The translations under genes and the position numbers were made by a program. Shown in pieces: positions 22,814 to 45,515 of a DNA stretch of 64,000 bases. The stretch spans positions 7,850,227-7,914,226 of the forward strand of contig CM022671.1 in NCBI GenBank assembly GCA_012295275.1, given 5' to 3'. The first letter of the stretch is position 1; every line of letters begins with the position of its first letter. Below the pieces are notes generated by a model, which had not been told where the DNA came from, ran no database searches, and saw only the letters and a list, made by a program, of their open reading frames with translations. The DNA is from Chrysomallon squamiferum. Its lineage: Eukaryota; Mollusca; Gastropoda; Neomphalida; Peltospiridae.

Positions 22814-25332
22814 GTTAGTACATTATACTATACGTATCTTTTTTTCTATATGATTTGGGCAGATGAAAGTCAAATTTTCAGACTAGCTGGGTATACCTGT
22901 ATTGTAGCTTTGTAAATCTGTGTGTACAGATTTTCTTGAATATATTTTTATTCTGTGCAACTGAAATTTTTATTTATTTCTTCCAAGTTGGATTTCACAG
23001 TTACTACATGGAAAGATCTAAAATTAACAGAAATGTAAATAAAGGATTCAGAGAAAATGCCAGAATATTATTTTTAATGATATGGTTGGCTGATGTAGTT
23101 ATCAAGTAGTGTGTACTAAATGGATTTGATTATTAAAAGGTTAAAACTAGTAATCCAAATTCTAAATCAAATCCAGCTGCCAAATTTGTAACATACACCT
23201 TTTTCATATTAACTGTTCTGTTCCGATTTTAATATCACAGCAATGTGCTTTTGCCAAATACAACTGTATTCAATAAAGATTTATGGATTTTCTGAACCTA
23301 AGCATAATATATACCTAAAATATCAAATAAATGATGAAAAGTAAAGAATGAAAGACACAAATTAATAGACTTCAAAGTCAGTTTTTTGATAATTTCTGAT
23401 TTCGTTGAAGCTGGTTAAATAGGTACCTGTACAAGTTTATCTTTGTAAATTATATTAATAACAAAAATTAGGAAAATAAATCCACTTAGATCTTTAACTA
23501 ATTTTTTTTGGTATTTATATTCTCTGCAGGTGTTACCTTTGCCATCTTACTCTCAGGAGTTCAATGTTGTCTAAATTTGGAGGTGATCAGATGTTATGCC
23601 AGAGTTGAAGACGCCATGCTGAAAATATCTGAAGGTGAATCCCCAGTCTATCCATTATTACAAGATGACTCATCATGGGACAAATTTTGCAGGTATTTAC
23701 TGTCTTGCACAAAAATAAGTTAGTGATTATTTAAAATGTTGTCAAAATTTATTAATTATTTCAGTTTATAATAAAAATATTTACCTACATACTTATTTAA
23801 AAAAAGAAGAAAAGATTTTATGTTTGCAAAAAAACCAGTGAGACAAATTCCTAATTTATGTAGATAATATCTGAAATGTTTCCCTGTTTAATCTGTAAAT
23901 AGATATTATGACATATTAATTCATTCACTCTAAATAAAATTTTATTTTGTTAAAAAAATATTTCTACAAATATTTAATTAATAATTTTTTTTAAAACATA
24001 ATGGTTTAGTAAAATTAATGTCAGATTATTAATAAAAGAAAGCTTTATATTAAAACAATGTGAAGTATAATGCATATGAGCATTTTAATGTGTATATATA
24101 TATATATATATATATATTTTAATATGTATTTGCATTTATGTATATATGGCTGACTAAATTTTTGCTAAAAATATTTTTAATTTTAAAGTGTTCTGCATTT
24201 AATATGCATGAAGATGGTAGCAAAGAATCCATGTGTCTCTGATCAACTGTTTAAAAACTTGGTCAAGCAAAATATGCCTCTGAAAATCTTTGAGATGTGT
24301 CTCAAAAGAACAACACTGTCAGTTACAAAAGAACAGTTTGCTATTCCAGCACTAGGCATCTTCTTTTACCAAGAAAAGAGTAATGATTATTCTGATAAGA
24401 AATATGACAATCAGGCCAAAACAGAAGTTAACTATGGTGATGGTGCTGATGATGGTGATAATGATGATAACATTCAAAGTGAGAAAGGAGATATTGGCTT
24501 TATTATTGTAAATGGAGCTGAAACAAATGATGATAAAGACATGAACATTAATATTGTGAATGGAGCTGAAATAAATAACAATGGCGACATTAATTTTAAC
24601 ATTGTGAATGGAGCAGAAACAAATGACAATGGAGACATTAATTTTAACACTGTGAATGGCAAAGAAAAAGAAAAGGATGGACATGCTAGTTTTAACACTG
24701 TCAGTGAAAAAGAAAAAACTGACAATGGAGACATTGCCTTTGACTCTGTAAATGGAGAAATCAGCGACAGTGTCGGCAACAGCTTTAGTGACATTGCTGA
24801 TACAGTTTGGGACAAATACAATACTGAAGATGTAACGAACTATGAAGACCAATACAGAGATTATGATAATTTTGATGATAATGACAAATTTGAGGAAGAA
24901 GATGCGGAAGCAGAAAATAATACAGTTGAGCTGCCATTGGAGACACTGCAGGATGACTGGAGAGATGAACTGCTGAATGGAGATGTGATTGATATGACTG
25001 ACTTTTACGATATGTCATCTGACTATATTCATGACGACAGTGATGATTTTGATTACTTCCATGATGATGTTAATTATAATGAAGATGAGTATCATTATGA
25101 GATTGGCAATGGTGCTGCTGTTGTTGTTGTTAACTCTACATATGAACTGCACAATGATTCTAATCGTACTTTCCCTGACACTGATGGAAATTCCGATTCA
25201 GGAAGTTTGATATTATCAGCAGATAAAGAGTCACCATCTGTAAATGGAGCTAGGAAACTCAGAATATATTTCTATCTCTTTTTCTGCCCTGCTGGTCTGG
25301 TAATTATTACCTCTGTCATTTTATTCTATTAA
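22795..25332 (+). CDS. unrecognised secreted, probably GPI-anchored, acidic repeat protein
   Basis: Three exons, 22795-22813, 23530-23692 and 24189-25332, join in phases 1 and 2 to give 441 residues. Residues 1-19 form a signal peptide (MLPLNIGVTFAILLSGVQC). Residues 20-110 are a module with Cys at 20, 28, 60, 67, 76 and 98, enough for three disulfides. Residues 161-256 are six 16-residue repeats close to GDINFNIVNGAETNDN. Residues ~257-400 are strongly Asp/Glu/Tyr rich. The last ~24 residues are hydrophobic after RKLR, preceded by small residues (SVNGA), as in a GPI-attachment signal; a C-terminal membrane helix is the alternative. I do not recognise a family and assign no function; an extracellular or cell-surface location is inferred. 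Codons 62-441 in one open exon are far too long to be chance at this base composition. Confidence 0.78.
22814..23529 (+). other. intron 1 of the acidic repeat protein gene
   Basis: This 716 bp intron runs from GTTAGT to CTCTGCAG. It contains an AATAAA at about 23272 and no exon signal. Confidence 0.5.
23530..23692 (+). CDS. acidic repeat protein, coding exon 2
   Basis: Acceptor TTCTCTGCAG and donor TTTTGCAG|GTATTT bound this 163-base exon, phase 1 in and phase 2 out. It encodes the end of the signal peptide and the first part of the cysteine module: CCLNLEVIRCYARVEDAML, then DDSSWDKFC. Confidence 0.8.
23693..24188 (+). other. intron 2 of the acidic repeat protein gene
   Basis: This 496 bp GT-AG intron is extremely A+T rich, with a (TA)n run at 24092-24117. 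Confidence 0.75.
24189..25332 (+). CDS. acidic repeat protein, coding exon 3
   Basis: Acceptor TTTTAAAG gives a Ser codon across the junction. The exon continues with the rest of the cysteine module (HLICMKMVAKNPC ... FEMC), the six 16-residue repeats (24487-24774), the acidic region and the hydrophobic tail, to TAA at 25330. The A-purine-rich coding strand explains the long open frames seen antisense. Confidence 0.85.
24487..24774 (+). repeat. six in-frame 48 bp coding repeats
   Basis: Six consecutive 16-codon units, each of the form G-D-I-x-F-x-x-V-N-G-(A/K)-E-x-x-(D/N)-x. Units 3 and 4 are nearly identical and units 5 and 6 are more diverged. Unit length is constant, so the array has grown by whole-codon duplication. 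Confidence 0.88.
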
Positions 25333-25336
25333 ACTA

Positions 25337-25530
25337 TCTTAAAATGCAAATTTAATCAGGAAAGACATGCCTCTCAACAAATAACAATGTGTCAAAAATG
25401 TATTAAAATGCAAAATTCATTAAGGTATATGAAAAATGTATTATAATGCAAAATTAATTAAGGTATGATATGAAAAATGTATTATAATGCAAATTTAATC
25501 AATATAATGTCAAAAAACATATTAAAATGT
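25337..25530. repeat. ~40 bp minisatellite in the 3' flank of the acidic repeat protein gene
   Basis: About five diverged copies of a unit like GAAAAATGTATTATAATGCA plus AATTAATTAAGGTATAT begin just after the stop codon. Copies 3 and 4 (from about 25429 and 25470) share a 22-base core exactly. Confidence 0.8.
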
Positions 25531-25653
25531 CCAGTGTTGATTTATTTACTTTTTTGCTTTATATCATTATTATTTCTCAACTTCAAAGATACATAAATTA
25601 AATAGTTCAGTATATTCTATGTGAGAATCTTAATTTTATGTGATGATGTAGGT

Positions 25654-25659
25654 AATAAA
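25654..25659 (+). terminator. candidate polyadenylation signal of the acidic repeat protein gene
   Basis: An AATAAA lies 322 bases past the stop, after the minisatellite. Other hexamers occur further on (near 26069), so the true 3' end is uncertain. Confidence 0.4.
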
Positions 25660-26274
25660 AGAAAAAAATATAGAAAAATAATTTAATGAGAAGAAAAATT
25701 GAATCTGAATGAACTTGGTAAATAAAAAAGACAGTATACAATACGGTTATTACTGCAATAGCTGCAAAACAGAGTTGTTTCCCTTACTTTTTAAACTGTC
25801 ATAGCCATACAGAGTTCGAAACAACAGCCATACACAGAGTTTGAAACAACATAAGTTAATTTACGTCAGTAATTGGCTCAATAGAAAATTTAACTTTCTA
25901 TATTTTTGAATTTCTTTTTCGGGTGTAATTTCAGTGAAAGTTTGGTTGTTATTGTTTGTTGTTTTTATTTTTTGTTTGTTTCTTGTTGTTTTTTTCCTTC
26001 TTATTAAATGTTTTAATTGTAGTTTCAAGTGTTATTGATTTATTTTGTTCATCTTTCTGTTGAAGTAAAATAAAAATGTCTTTGTTATTTGTCTTTGCTA
26101 TTTATTTCATATTAAATACCCATAAGCTTTTCACCTCATTAAAAACCAAATTCTAATAATTTGAACATTTGCTTCAAGTTGTGTATAAATAGACAACAAC
26201 ACTGTAGATGGAAGATTTAACTGATTTTTAATTTATCATTGGAGAAAAATGCAAACAAAAAAATAAGAAATACA

Positions 26275-26745
26275 ATGTAAATCATGTCTGCAGTACAATA
26301 TACAATGTTAAAGAAAACAGAAGTACAGTGTGGTCCACCAGAAATACCATATATATCACCAAATATATCAGAAGTACAATGTAATCACTAAACATAACAA
26401 ATACATCACCAAAAATATCAAAAATACAATAAACATCAACCAACATACCAGAAATACAAATATCAAACATACCAGATATACAATATACATCATCAGACAT
26501 AGCAGAAATACAATATATATTACCAAACATAACAAAAATACAACATATATCACCAATCATAACAGAAATAAAACATACATCATACAACATAACAGAAATA
26601 CATTATACACCACACAACAAAACAGAAATACAGCATATATCACCACACACAACAGAATATATACACATCACAATTATACCTGAAATATAATATACATTAC
26701 CAAACATACCAGAAACACATCCCCAAACATAACAAATATGACATA
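26275..26745. repeat. 30 bp minisatellite array
   Basis: About 15 units related to ACATAACAGAAATACAATAT plus ATATCACCAA. The period is exactly 30 bases through the best-kept central part (about 26498-26650) and drifts at the edges. The period is divisible by three, so frames stay open on both strands and produce spurious ORFs with 10-residue repeats. Confidence 0.9.
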
Positions 26746-26939
26746 TTGTACTTATCACTGGATATATGCAAATTCTCACACACACACACAGTCACACACA
26801 TACACAAACTTAACAAACTGAATATCTGTGCAAAGATTATTTTCTATAGGCTGACCACTCAGTACCCTGTTCAAATCACATCAATGCCCATGTTGAGTTA
26901 CCTATTACATTTGGTTAAATTCAGTTGCAAAAATATTAA

Positions 26940-26985
26940 AAACAATAATAATAATAATGTTTAATAATAATAACAATGACAGTGT

Positions 26986-27043
<58 letters not shown>

Positions 27044-27056
27044 TAATAATAATAAA
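26940..27056. repeat. (AAT)n array
   Basis: Long ATA/AAT runs with a few interruptions (AATGTTT, AACAATGACAGTG). Confidence 0.95.
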
Positions 27057-27249
27057 TTAAAAACATTTTTTTCCACAGTGATACAAGAAAACGTTAAACG
27101 ACTACATCATTAATATATTATGGCCAGTATAAGTAGATTAGAAGTTTTTGACACAGGACTTGTATGTTGACCACTGCTATTTTGGCTGTATCGCTATTTC
27201 ATTTTTAGGCCCGTTTATAAATAGTTTTATGGTGTTTCAAAAATCATAC

Positions 27250-27690
27250 CCACTAAACTCGTCTCCTGACGCCGTGGACATTTTACGACATTCGATAACG
27301 CATTTACGACATCCGGACCACTGGCGACCATGAACCACGCATGCGTGCAAGCAATGTATCGAATGGCAGCAGTTTGAATTGTAGACATATCAAGATTCCC
27401 ACCGACAAATTCGTATAAACTATGGGATTATGTGGATTATTCACTTGTTTTGGATGTGTGCATTTCATTCCTGATGCAAAAATGTGATCGTTGTTTTCGA
27501 TGGATAAGGTCCGATCGGGCCTAAGTAAGCGTATAAGGGGCACCTGTCGAGGAAGTGGGACCCCGTCATGTCGTGTCTGTTGTTACCTCTTAAGAAATGT
27601 CATCAAATAGTTGTATTCTACTTCTTGTTTACGGTAAAGAAACCAAAAATTGATTATCAGTAAATTGAAAATGTTACTTTGGCGTACAGT
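27250..27690 (+). promoter_or_regulatory. CpG-rich 5' region of the MAGI gene
   Basis: CpG dinucleotides, rare elsewhere in the window, cluster here (for example GACGCCGTGG, ACATTCGATAACGC, ACATCCGGACC, ACGCATGCGTG, GATCGGGCC). This marks a probable promoter and 5' UTR just upstream of the MAGI start codon. A TATA-like TTTATAAATAG lies at about 27213-27223. The transcription start cannot be fixed from sequence alone. Confidence 0.55.

Positions 27691-27694
<4 letters not shown>
27671..27694 (+). promoter_or_regulatory. seven-codon upstream ORF overlapping the MAGI start codon
   Basis: ATG TTA CTT TGG CGT ACA GTA TGA begins 20 bases before the MAGI ATG, in another frame. Its stop overlaps that ATG as ATGA. 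Such an arrangement allows termination-reinitiation or leaky scanning. Whether it is in the mRNA depends on the unknown transcription start. Confidence 0.5.
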
Positions 27695-39254
<11,560 letters not shown>

Positions 39255-40770
39255 GTAAGTACTGCCAGTTAATTTTTTTGTGTGTGTGTGGTTTTGAAAC
39301 ATTGAGGATACCTGTGTAATGGTTTTAAGTTGGAAAGTGAAATTTGTTTTTAACATGCAGCAGTCAAGTCTGTTATAAATAGTTTTTCTGAATAAATATG
39401 TTAAAACTGTACAACAACAGGAAAATGTTCTCCAAAACACAATCAAACATACACACAGACACAGAGTTACCAAATGAACAAACTCCCATACAACTGTACA
39501 TTGGATGAGATACTTAAATTTTGTCACTAATTTTTTCCCATCGTGAAATATGTGTTTACTTTTTTTTTTTTTTGATAAACTTTATTAATCATCAGTAAAA
39601 AATATTTTACTAAATATTAAAACGTACATAGAAAATTGAAAAAAAAAAAGAGAGAGAGAAATTTTTTTAAATTAAAATCCCTCCTGAATTACTTAATAAC
39701 ATGAAGCAAAACAACTGTTTCTTTAGATTTCTTCTTCTTCTTCATCTTTTTTTTATTTTTCAAAATGTCAGAGGAGGATGTGTATGTAAAAGATTGTAAA
39801 GAATCTTTTTGAAGTGAGTTTTACAAAAGTGTCAAAGACACATAGCATTGCTGTTTATTTAACTCTTTTTTTCTACTTCTTCCATTTGACTCTGGAATAA
39901 TTTGATCCATCATAATATTTGCAGGTTAGCTTGTAAATAGTTTGATCTCTGACAGAGCAAATAGAGAAAATCCTATCAAATTTACTATGTGGAAAGGTTC
40001 CATGGGTGCAAATACAATGTATATCCTTGAATAACACAAAAACAAAACAGTGTAGAGATTTGTAGTTAGGCCTTTCCGATTTACTGGCAACTAACATTGT
40101 AATTTAGGCCAAAGCTTCTAAAGATATAATTGGATGTGGAAGATGTGGTTTTCATTTACAAACACTACTGATTAATATTATCATTATTACTGATTTTGTT
40201 GTTGTTGATGTTGTTATTTATTATTATTATTTTTTTTTGGCTGATGTAGTTTTAAACTTACAGATTCATTTGTAAGACCAACAGTTTTTAGAAAATATAT
40301 AGCCAAATCATTATTATTTTATTAAATTAATAATCATAGTAATAAAATTAAAAAAATAAATAAATAAATAAATAAAAATATAAATTTAAACAAATTATTT
40401 ATTAACAGATAGTCTTTGGTGTGTTCACATAATTATCACTTTATTTATAATAATGATTTTTATATTAATCATTTTTATACAAATGAATGTTTGATAATAT
40501 GAAATTCCATTCAGTAAAGGTCAGATTGCTAATCAACATTTTTCTTGTACATGAAATAATTACATTAATTATATTTTTGGTAATTATCCCTAATTACATG
40601 TAAAGAAAGACCATAATTACACATTATTATGAAGTGTTACACTCCATTTAACTTGTAATCAAACAGTTATTTCTGGAATGCCCAGTAAACGAGTAGAAAA
40701 TATAAATTATAATGAATGTAAAATAATGGAAATAATACAAATACTGTTTTATATATATTATAGTCTTTTT

Positions 40771-40777
40771 GTTATTA

Positions 40778-40830
<53 letters not shown>

Positions 40831-40832
40831 TT
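40771..40832. repeat. (ATT)n microsatellite
   Basis: About 19 ATT units. Confidence 0.95.
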
Positions 40833-41427
40833 ATCTTGTAGTAATTGTGGTCTTAATTAAGTCATTTTAAAAATAATTTTTGCAAAATACACACTTACAA
40901 AAACTTGTACATACATACAAACAGACTAACACACACACATACACATACACTCACACACATCACACTTGTACAGATTCAAATGCCACAGACACTTATATGT
41001 ATTTATATATCCTAATTACTGCTTCACTTGAGAATAATTTCCATGCTGTTGGTCTGCAGAATATATGTGGCATTTCCCCTAATTCTGTTTAATTGATTTG
41101 CACATTCTTCTGAAAGATTTTCCAAATTTCTCGCTTCCATTCCTGTATACTGTGACTGGTGATTTAAATGGTTTTTCCATTCTCTGAGGTATGAAACAAT
41201 AAACAGATTAAAAGGTTTACACATGAAGGCTCTTGTGTTCCTGTTAGACTGTAAATAGAACATTTCTACAGGAATATTCTTTGACCAGCAAGATCATATT
41301 GGTTTCTAGGTTCCATTGCCTACCTTTGATCTTGCTTTTAGGTAGATGTATATTGACCATTCTGAAAATAACTGATGGAAAATATGCTTTTATCATGGTT
41401 TTCCAGGACCAGAATAAATTAAATAAG

Positions 41428-41501
41428 TAATAATAATAATAATAATAGCAATAATGATGATGATGATGATGATGATGATAAAAATAATAATAATAATAAT
41501 A

Positions 41502-41565
<64 letters not shown>

Positions 41566-41600
41566 TAATAAAATAAATAAATTAATTAATTAATAAGTAA
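41428..41600. repeat. compound AAT/GAT array
   Basis: AAT units are interrupted by about eight GAT units at 41455-41479, then a long AAT run to about 41564, then AAAT/TTAA units. Confidence 0.94.
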
Positions 41601-42275
41601 ATTAAAACATCCATGCATTCAGTATTGACAGTTGCAACAAATGTCTGTTTTTATTTCCAATTCCAGATATGGCTGATTTATCAAAGGGCATGTTCTTTTC
41701 TGTTGGTACAGATGTGCTTATAAAAACACCTTTGTTGATAAGATTAGTTAGCCAAGTAATGGCAGCAAACATCGTCTCATATATCACTTCAGAGAAATAT
41801 GTTATGAAGTATTATAAAACATATCTTCATTTTATAAAGTTGATCCATCTTAGTTTGTTTTTCAGACAGTTCTTTTTAAGATAAATTTTTTGATTTCTAG
41901 CATGTTTTTTTTTCTTTCTTTTTTTTTCCCTTTCTGTACATATCAGGATTTTTGTTAAATAAGATAAAAAAAACATGAGATTATTTTGTATTTATTTATT
42001 TATTTATTTATTACCTTTTTTTCTTTTTATTTATTTTATATTTAATTTTTTTTTTTCTTTTTTTTTGTGTGTGTAAGTTGTTTTTCTTAGATGTTTTTTT
42101 TTTTTTTTTTTTTTTTGTCATTCTGTCTTTTACACTATAATTACTATTTAACCATTTCTCTACTCCTCCAACATATATATATGTAAACAATTATTTTTAA
42201 TCAGATCTGTCTTTTGTCTTTTATAAATGTGTTTAAATTATTAATATAATAATAATAACATATTTAACCAATGCT

Positions 42276-42279
<4 letters not shown>

Positions 42280-42309
<30 letters not shown>
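42280..42309. repeat. 30-base poly(A) run
   Basis: An uninterrupted A homopolymer. A 23-base T homopolymer lies about 165 bp upstream (42094-42116), giving an inverted poly(T)/poly(A) arrangement. Confidence 0.95.
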
Positions 42310-42311
<2 letters not shown>

Positions 42312-42514
42312 AAAAGAGAAAAATCTAAAAACAACAAAAAAAATTTTTTTTTGCAAATGTAATTATACAAATGGTTTTATTAATTATCACACAATTCATT
42401 AATCACTACAACAGTTCTGTCAATCAGAAATATTCACCGAAAGCTTAATTAAACAGAAGTGGATTTTTATTGACAGAAATGAGTTGTTATTTGAAACTCC
42501 ACTTTGATTTTTAA

Positions 42515-42700
42515 TGTCCCACGGAGACCATTACTGCAAAGCATCCATGGCAGATAACTACAATAGTGTGTGCCCCATTGTTATCACAGCATGCAGCCAT
42601 TGATCAGTGGAATGGGATATTACTCAGCATTTGATTGGTCACGAACCAAACAGGTTATCATAAACACCATGTGGTCATTTTACTCATAACTGCAATAATC
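42515..42700. promoter_or_regulatory. candidate conserved noncoding island in MAGI intron 5
   Basis: This interval is clearly less A+T rich and more complex than its surroundings, with no open frame. It contains GATAA-type sites (GCAGATAACT, GGTTATCATAA), ATTGATCAG and a CCAAT-like TGATTGGTCACG. A regulatory role is inference from composition only. Confidence 0.3.
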
Positions 42701-42913
42701 CTTATTCGTTTTTTTTTTTTTTTTTGTCTTCTTCCCTGCTTTGTCTAAACCTTTAATTGGATTATAGCACGGAAAGTTGATGATCAATCTCAGTAGAGTT
42801 TTTTGATTTGCTTAATTATAAAGTGACCTGCATTGCTTTTTGTGTCACTGTTAGGATTGAGGGAAGCAGAATATAATCTTTGTTTAGAAAGAATGCTATG
42901 CATGTATACACTT

Positions 42914-42915
<2 letters not shown>

Positions 42916-42944
<29 letters not shown>
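42916..42944. repeat. (CA)n microsatellite
   Basis: About 14 CA units. Confidence 0.94.
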
Positions 42945-45254
42945 TTTATCTTGCTGTGTGTGTGTGTATGTGTGAATATATATATAGTATAAATAGTGCA
43001 CCTAAAATTTTGAAATTCAAAAGTTTTTACCACCAGATACTATATATGCATGCACACACACTAACAAGTTATTTCATAGCAAGGTGTATGATATTAATAT
43101 ATTCGTGGGAATGGAGTGAATACTTACAAAGACAGACAGAGATTTATTGGATTTATTTCTCTGTTAATAATGGCAAGTTCAGTGCTGGCTGATGTGTCAA
43201 GTAATGTTGATGGCTTCATATTAGGCATTACAGAAAGATAGAGAGATTGTAATTAATATAGCTCACACAAGCATGTGAACATAAAAAGAAAATGAAATAA
43301 TTATTCATTTAAAAAAAAAAAATGTCTTACAGAACTATATTTAATTCAACAGAGAGAGTTTATATTTAATGTGTCAAATGAAGGCTTTTTAAATGTTTAT
43401 TATAAATGACTTAATTTATATTTTATTTCTTTTTTTGTTGTCTGTTCTTGGTTCTCACCTGAATACAGAAGTTGTTTTAACATGTTAGTCTAAGAGATTA
43501 TCATTAAAAAAAAAAGAAAAAAAAAAAAACCAACATGTCTGGCTTGGTCCATGAACCTTTTAACTGATAAAACTTTGACAAGTTTATTTTCACTTAAACA
43601 TAGTTCACTTTCAGCAGTAGAATTAATGTGATAGCACTGACAGATGAGAGGATCCCAGATCCTGCTTGATCAGCAGAATTTGCAAATCTTGGTTAAATAC
43701 AAGGTGCTTATAATAAAATTATAAAATTAAAATAAAAAGTAAAGGGATACAGGTTCAGCAGTAATGTATGTAAGAACAGTAATGTTAAAAATTGTTACCG
43801 TCATTACAATACAAAATTGTAAGTTACAAATTAGCAAGTTTTATGAAAAAATTTATATTATAAAATTAAAACAAAAACATAAAATAACAGACTGTACACT
43901 ATTACATATAATGTATAAACTTACAACATTAAAATAACTTTGCACAATATTATTTATGTGTGCTGTTTAAATAACAGTGTAGAATGCAGTCATCTGCTTT
44001 AAGCTGTAACATTAAAATAAACACTATAATTGGTTATTTATGTAACAAAAATGTATTTTTATATGGTAGTTAAAAAATACTGCAGGACATATAACCAATG
44101 GTTTTCTATTCTCTGTATAGCCATAACAAAATTAAATAAAGCTGTAAAAATAGTTCTGATGGTGGTAGCTTAGGTTTGCTCTGTATAAACTGAATCATTT
44201 CAAAATAAAAAAATAAAACATAATATATATCAAAATATCAATTAACTATATTGTGCTTGTTGCTAAGAATATAATCCTAAAAAAATAAAAATATTAATAA
44301 TAATAAATTTTTTTAAATGTTTCAGTTTTGCTGATAAGTTTGTGTTAGGAGATAATTCTAATTAATTGGCTCTGACATTTGTATCATCAGGTAGTCTTGC
44401 AAATTGTAAGTAAAAGGTACAAACATGAGTAATTTTTTATCTTGTGTCAAGTAAGCAGATATCACCTTTGTGGCTTAATTATCTTTATTTCTCGGGGTAA
44501 CAGAAGAAAGAATAAATAAATAAATTGTTGGCATCTGACAAGCACTGCCATCACAAGATTTTAAGATTAGACATGTAATTAAGAAGACTTTTCTTTTCAT
44601 TCTCTGTTTATGTATATTTTTAAATAGCAATGTAATAATTTTTAATAATAATAATAATAATAAAATCAGCATCCTGAAATTTCATCTGGCATATAAGAGA
44701 AATTTTCCCGTTTCAGAATGCAAGGTTTTCAAATATATTTATTATTGTTGTTGGTTGTTCTTTTTATATATATATATATAACTTTAGAAAATTACATCAT
44801 AAGTAAATAGAGAATGCCTATATAATTCTGTTCAAACTTGCTGTTTTTAATAGTCATACTTTATTAGTAGTAAAGTTTGGCATGGAGAAGAAAATACTAC
44901 ACTTACTGGAAAATGTATAAAATTAAACATCAATACAAATTATTTAAATTCTATGTTCATGTTATCAAAGATACATTTTTATTGGCTGAACCAAACAAAA
45001 ATATAAACAAAATAACCATTTTACACCTACTTTGCATTTTGTTCTGTTTATTTAAGGGGTATAAAAAAAAAAAAAAGTACTTGTTTAATTTGGCTGGATG
45101 CTGTCAAACAAATGTTGTTAAAGTTACTGTGAGTAATGTGTTTTGTCATCTTAACTTACCTAAATAGTAACCGAGTGTCTCATTTCACATACTTTCTTAG
45201 AGAAAAATAAAATTACTGATTAGCTTTGATGTATGGCACAGACAATGAAGAATT

Positions 45255-45515
45255 TCTTAATGTTCTTGATTGTCTGACTGCGACCCCACTTGTCAGAGTT
45301 TAAGAAATGCTTGGTGTCCATTCGCTGATAACAGCAGAAACTGGCATACCTTTGTTTTTACCTCTTATCGCCCAACAACCATCTTCACAGGATATGATAG
45401 CTGTCATGGTTCATGGAGAAGTGATATGGCTCTTGGAATGGCCCTCTCAGACCACCGTTGTTCGGCAGATGTCTATAAACCTGATGTAATGTTTGTGTAG
45501 GGACACTTGAGAAAT
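45255..45515. other. G+C-richer island of unknown role in MAGI intron 5
   Basis: About 260 bp of markedly higher G+C than the flanks. Two plus-strand frames are open (45270-45500 and 45307-45489), neither with a recognisable domain or a convincing acceptor/donor pair. It could be an old transposon piece, a regulatory element or an unrecognised exon. Confidence 0.3.

Noticed and set aside
24352-25018. Long minus-strand ORFs opposite the acidic repeat protein
   Set aside because: They are the antisense of a purine-rich, repeat-containing coding exon, where stops are suppressed; the sense frame is longer and splice-consistent.
25801-25852. GTTCGAAAC-like sequence suggesting a tRNA B box or SINE
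   Set aside because: It is part of a short ~23 bp tandem duplication (CATACAGAGTTCGAAACAAC), with no A box, no cloverleaf and no A-tail.
26282-26785. Apparent 10-residue-repeat proteins on both strands
   Set aside because: They are translations of a 30 bp minisatellite open in several frames.
42094-42309. Poly(T)...poly(A) inverted arrangement as a retroposon pair
   Set aside because: No retroposon body, target duplication or coding remnant between or beside the runs.
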